Positions 15,381 through 17,330 of a DNA stretch of 17,330 nucleotides are shown here, in pieces. The translations under genes were made by a program, and so were the position numbers. Each line of letters starts with the position of its first letter. Position 1 is the stretch's first letter. The DNA is taken from NCBI RefSeq assembly GCF_938031315.1, contig NZ_CALHHT010000224.1, positions 1 through 17,330 of the forward strand, in the 5' to 3' direction. This DNA comes from an uncultured Campylobacter sp. (lineage in GTDB: Bacteria; Campylobacterota; Campylobacteria; Campylobacterales; Campylobacteraceae). Below the pieces are notes generated by a model. It saw only the letters and a program-made list of their open reading frames with translations. It was not told where the DNA came from and did no database searches.

Positions 15381-16240
15381 TTCTCATCCTTTTGCATAAT
15401 TTTTTCTATCAAAGCATCCACTAGCAGCGCAAAGCCGCTGGATTTTAGCCCGTCTATTTCGTAATTTCCGCCGTTGCAATACACCGCGCCCGCGTCTAAA
15501 AATCTAAAAAATAGCGCGTCGTAATAGCGCATTTTAGAGTAATACAGCAGCGAAACGCGGATATGCTCATAATCCACGCCTAGGTTTAAAATTTCATCTA
15601 AGCAGGGCTTTAGCTCTTCAGGCACCTGCGCACGCAGAGCCTGCACGTCCTTTAACGACGTGGCGCGAGCCGTAGCGTCCAGCCAAGGCAAATTTTGCTC
15701 AAGCAGCGTCTCAATCTTGCCCTTTTCAAAAATTTCAAGCGGCAGGTTTAAAATTTCGCAAATTTTTTTAGGAATTTCGATATTGCTTAGTTGAAGCGCG
15801 GGCATAAGATCAAATTCTTTAAAAAATTCCTGCGCGATTTTAATCGCAAGGGGCAAATTTTTCTCTCCGATCAGCTCCGCGCCGATCTGATAAAACTCGT
15901 CGCTTGGGTATTTGAAGGTCGGCTGAACGTAAAATAGCCGCCTTAGCTTATCGTCTTTCAGCCGCTTGCGCACGATACGTACGACGTCCACGGTGCTGTC
16001 TGCGCGAAGCGCAAGCTCGTGGTTCGTGGGATCAGAGAGCTTTAGAAGCTTCTGCGGCGCGACGCTTAGGTGCTGATGATATGAAAAATATGGCGTTAAA
16101 ATTTCGCTAAAGCCGTTTTTAACGAGGATTTCGCTCGCTTTATTTTCCAGCTCGCGCTTGAGCTGCGCGCTCTTTCCGAAATACAGCCTCGAGCCGTTTG
16201 GTATCTCGTGATCGAAATCGGCGCTAACGCTATCTATCAT
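15377..16240 (-). CDS. hisZ: HisZ-like ATP phosphoribosyltransferase regulatory subunit (HisRS-like)
   Basis: This is a class II aminoacyl-tRNA-synthetase-like protein lacking the anticodon-binding domain, as in HisZ, the partner of short-form HisG in the first step of histidine synthesis. Visible HisRS-type elements are the N-terminal ILTPYFSYHQ strand (47-56), LALRADSTVDVVRIV (77-91), a motif-2-like LFYVQPTFKYPSDEFYQIGAELIG (102-125) and a degenerate GGxY loop, CNGGNYEIDG (255-264). At 287 residues it is short for HisZ (often 320-390). A strong GGAGG precedes the ATG at 16240, which overlaps the EAL gene stop as ATGA; its own stop overlaps purA as ATGA. Whether it truly serves HisG depends on which HisG form the genome has; another HisRS-paralogue role is possible. 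Confidence 0.82.
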   Translation of the reverse strand: MIDSVSADFDHEIPNGSRLYFGKSAQLKRELENKASEILVKNGFSEILTPYFSYHQHLSVAPQKLLKLSDPTNHELALRADSTVDVVRIVRKRLKDDKLRRLFYVQPTFKYPSDEFYQIGAELIGEKNLPLAIKIAQEFFKEFDLMPALQLSNIEIPKKICEILNLPLEIFEKGKIETLLEQNLPWLDATARATSLKDVQALRAQVPEELKPCLDEILNLGVDYEHIRVSLLYYSKMRYYDALFFRFLDAGAVYCNGGNYEIDGLKSSGFALLVDALIEKIMQKDEK

Positions 16241-17330
16241 GCTGCCTCCAAATCGCTTATGAACTGATTCAGCCGCGTTTTAAAGCTCTGAATGAAGCTT
16301 GCCAAAACGCAGTAATCAAGCGAAAGAATATCTAAAATTTGCTTACGTATTTCTGTATTTAGCGCAAATTTTTCACTGCCCGCGCTTTGAGTTTTGTTTA
16401 AAATTTCGCCGAATTTTGCCCTAAAGCCTTCAAACTCTCCTGGGCTCAAATCGCCTGCATCGGCGCGCGAAACGAAGCTTAAAGCAAGCTCTTTGTAATC
16501 AAGCGCATTTAAAAAGCTAATAAACTCATCTTTGTCGATAGCTGCGAGCTTGGGCGTATCTTTAAAACGCGCGATGAAAGCGTCTATCTCTTTGCGATCC
16601 AGAGCCTTGGCGATAAAATTTCCCTGCAGATAGTTAAATTTCAAATTATTTAAAAGCCGCAGCGATAGCGCATTTTCGACGCCTTGAGCACCTACTGCGA
16701 ATCCAAACTCCCGCTTTAGCTTGCCCGTGATCTCCACCATCGCGCGGATGCCGTCCTTTTTCTTGCCGATATTAAGGCAAAGGGCGCGATCGATCTTGAT
16801 AAGATCGAAGGGCTGATTTGCCAAAAACTGCACGTTTTGCGCGTTTGCGTTATTAAGCGCAAATTTAATTCCAAGATCCGCGTAGCGCTTGCGCACGGGG
16901 ATAAAACTTTGATAGCTTTCTTCGCTAAAATCGGTAATCTCAAACATCAGCTCCCCGCGCCGCTCGCCCGCGCTTCGCAATCTGCGCGCTACCAGACCGT
17001 AAAATTCGTCGCTTGCAAGCACCGTAAGACTCACGTTTATGGAGCAGTTTGCGCCAGTCTGCTCGTTAAATTCCAACATCTTGGAAAAGGCAAATTTTGA
17101 TATCAGAAGCTCAAGCTGCGGCTCGCCGATGATAGGAAAGAAATCCTGCGGCAGTAAAACGCCCAAGCTGCCGCGCTTCCAGCGCAAAAGCAGCTCGTAG
17201 CCGTAAATTTGAGCTCCGCTGATTATCGGTTGATAGAGCACGAAAAACTCGCCGCTCTCTATCGCCTGCCTAAGCCCCGCTTCGCTCATCTCATCGTCGG
17301 TAACGGGGGCATTTTCAAAGATAAAATAGC
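16237..17330 (-). CDS. EAL-domain protein with degenerate active site (5' end outside window)
   Basis: The frame stays open past its first visible ATG (17289) to the window edge, and the upstream residues (ending FENAPVTDDE) look like a continuing protein, so the start is to the right. The EAL domain spans about residues 1-240 counted from that ATG. ELLLRW stands for EALLRW (Glu32), NVS for NLS (Asn85), EITD for EITE, and KID (Lys165, Asp167) is kept. The DDFG metal-binding pair is NNAN (146-149) and AEGVE is AQGVE (Gln202). Active c-di-GMP phosphodiesterases need these acids, so this protein is probably not catalytic. About 110 helical residues follow. A GGDEF or sensor domain may lie upstream. 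Its TGA overlaps the hisZ ATG, so it heads the visible cluster. Confidence 0.85.
   Translation of the reverse strand, partial: YFIFENAPVTDDEMSEAGLRQAIESGEFFVLYQPIISGAQIYGYELLLRWKRGSLGVLLPQDFFPIIGEPQLELLISKFAFSKMLEFNEQTGANCSINVSLTVLASDEFYGLVARRLRSAGERRGELMFEITDFSEESYQSFIPVRKRYADLGIKFALNNANAQNVQFLANQPFDLIKIDRALCLNIGKKKDGIRAMVEITGKLKREFGFAVGAQGVENALSLRLLNNLKFNYLQGNFIAKALDRKEIDAFIARFKDTPKLAAIDKDEFISFLNALDYKELALSFVSRADAGDLSPGEFEGFRAKFGEILNKTQSAGSEKFALNTEIRKQILDILSLDYCVLASFIQSFKTRLNQFISDLEAA

Noticed and set aside
1..17330. Search for a defence island, prophage, insertion sequence or toxin-antitoxin system
   Set aside because: AddAB is a housekeeping repair enzyme here; no transposase, integrase, terminal repeats, restriction-modification or toxin-like genes were found.

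Overview
The window reads as a chromosomal segment of a relatively GC-rich Campylobacter, of the C. gracilis / C. rectus / C. showae kind. This rests on three things: a CadF-like OmpA protein beside rpsI-rplM and an addB-addA pair, AT-rich spacers full of AAATTT-type words, and a gene order that, from memory, matches C. jejuni Cj1477c-Cj1482c (HAD hydrolase, cadF, rpsI, rplM, addA, addB). The species is inferred, not proven. Almost every gene is on the minus strand; the only well-supported plus-strand gene is the fragment at the left edge.

Layout, left to right. (a) 1-318: the 3' end of a DUF411 metal-associated protein gene (+). (b) 482-555: a tRNA-Gln gene with anticodon CUG (-), then about 950 bp with no convincing gene. 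(c) 1503-4568: a Gph-like HAD phosphatase carrying a roughly 135-residue insertion, a CadF/OmpA outer membrane protein with a strong terminator, and the ribosomal pair rplM-rpsI. (d) 4684-10501: addB and addA, overlapping by 14 nt, encoding the helicase-nuclease that processes double-strand breaks. AddB carries a long low-complexity insertion and most likely starts at TTG. (e) 10779-11462: an orphan OmpR/PhoB-type response regulator, then about 920 bp with at most a doubtful small ORF. (f) 12385-17330: a tightly packed cluster read right to left: an EAL-domain protein (5' end outside the window), hisZ, purA, a DUF507 gene and carA. EAL/hisZ and hisZ/purA overlap as ATGA, and DUF507/carA as TAATG.

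Functionally the right-hand cluster covers nucleotide and amino-acid entry steps: adenylosuccinate synthetase, the carbamoyl-phosphate synthase glutaminase subunit, and the HisRS-like accessory subunit of the first histidine step. It is translationally linked to an EAL protein that has lost part of its metal-binding motif. The left half is housekeeping: translation, DNA repair and the cell envelope.

I see no CRISPR array, transposase, phage module, toxin-antitoxin pair or recognisable defence island. The most interesting points are the lineage-type insertions inside two conserved enzymes, the degenerate EAL domain coupled to nucleotide and histidine genes, a CadF homologue without the classical fibronectin-binding tetrapeptide, and several perfect palindromes at regulatory positions. 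I did not find a convincing wholly new system.
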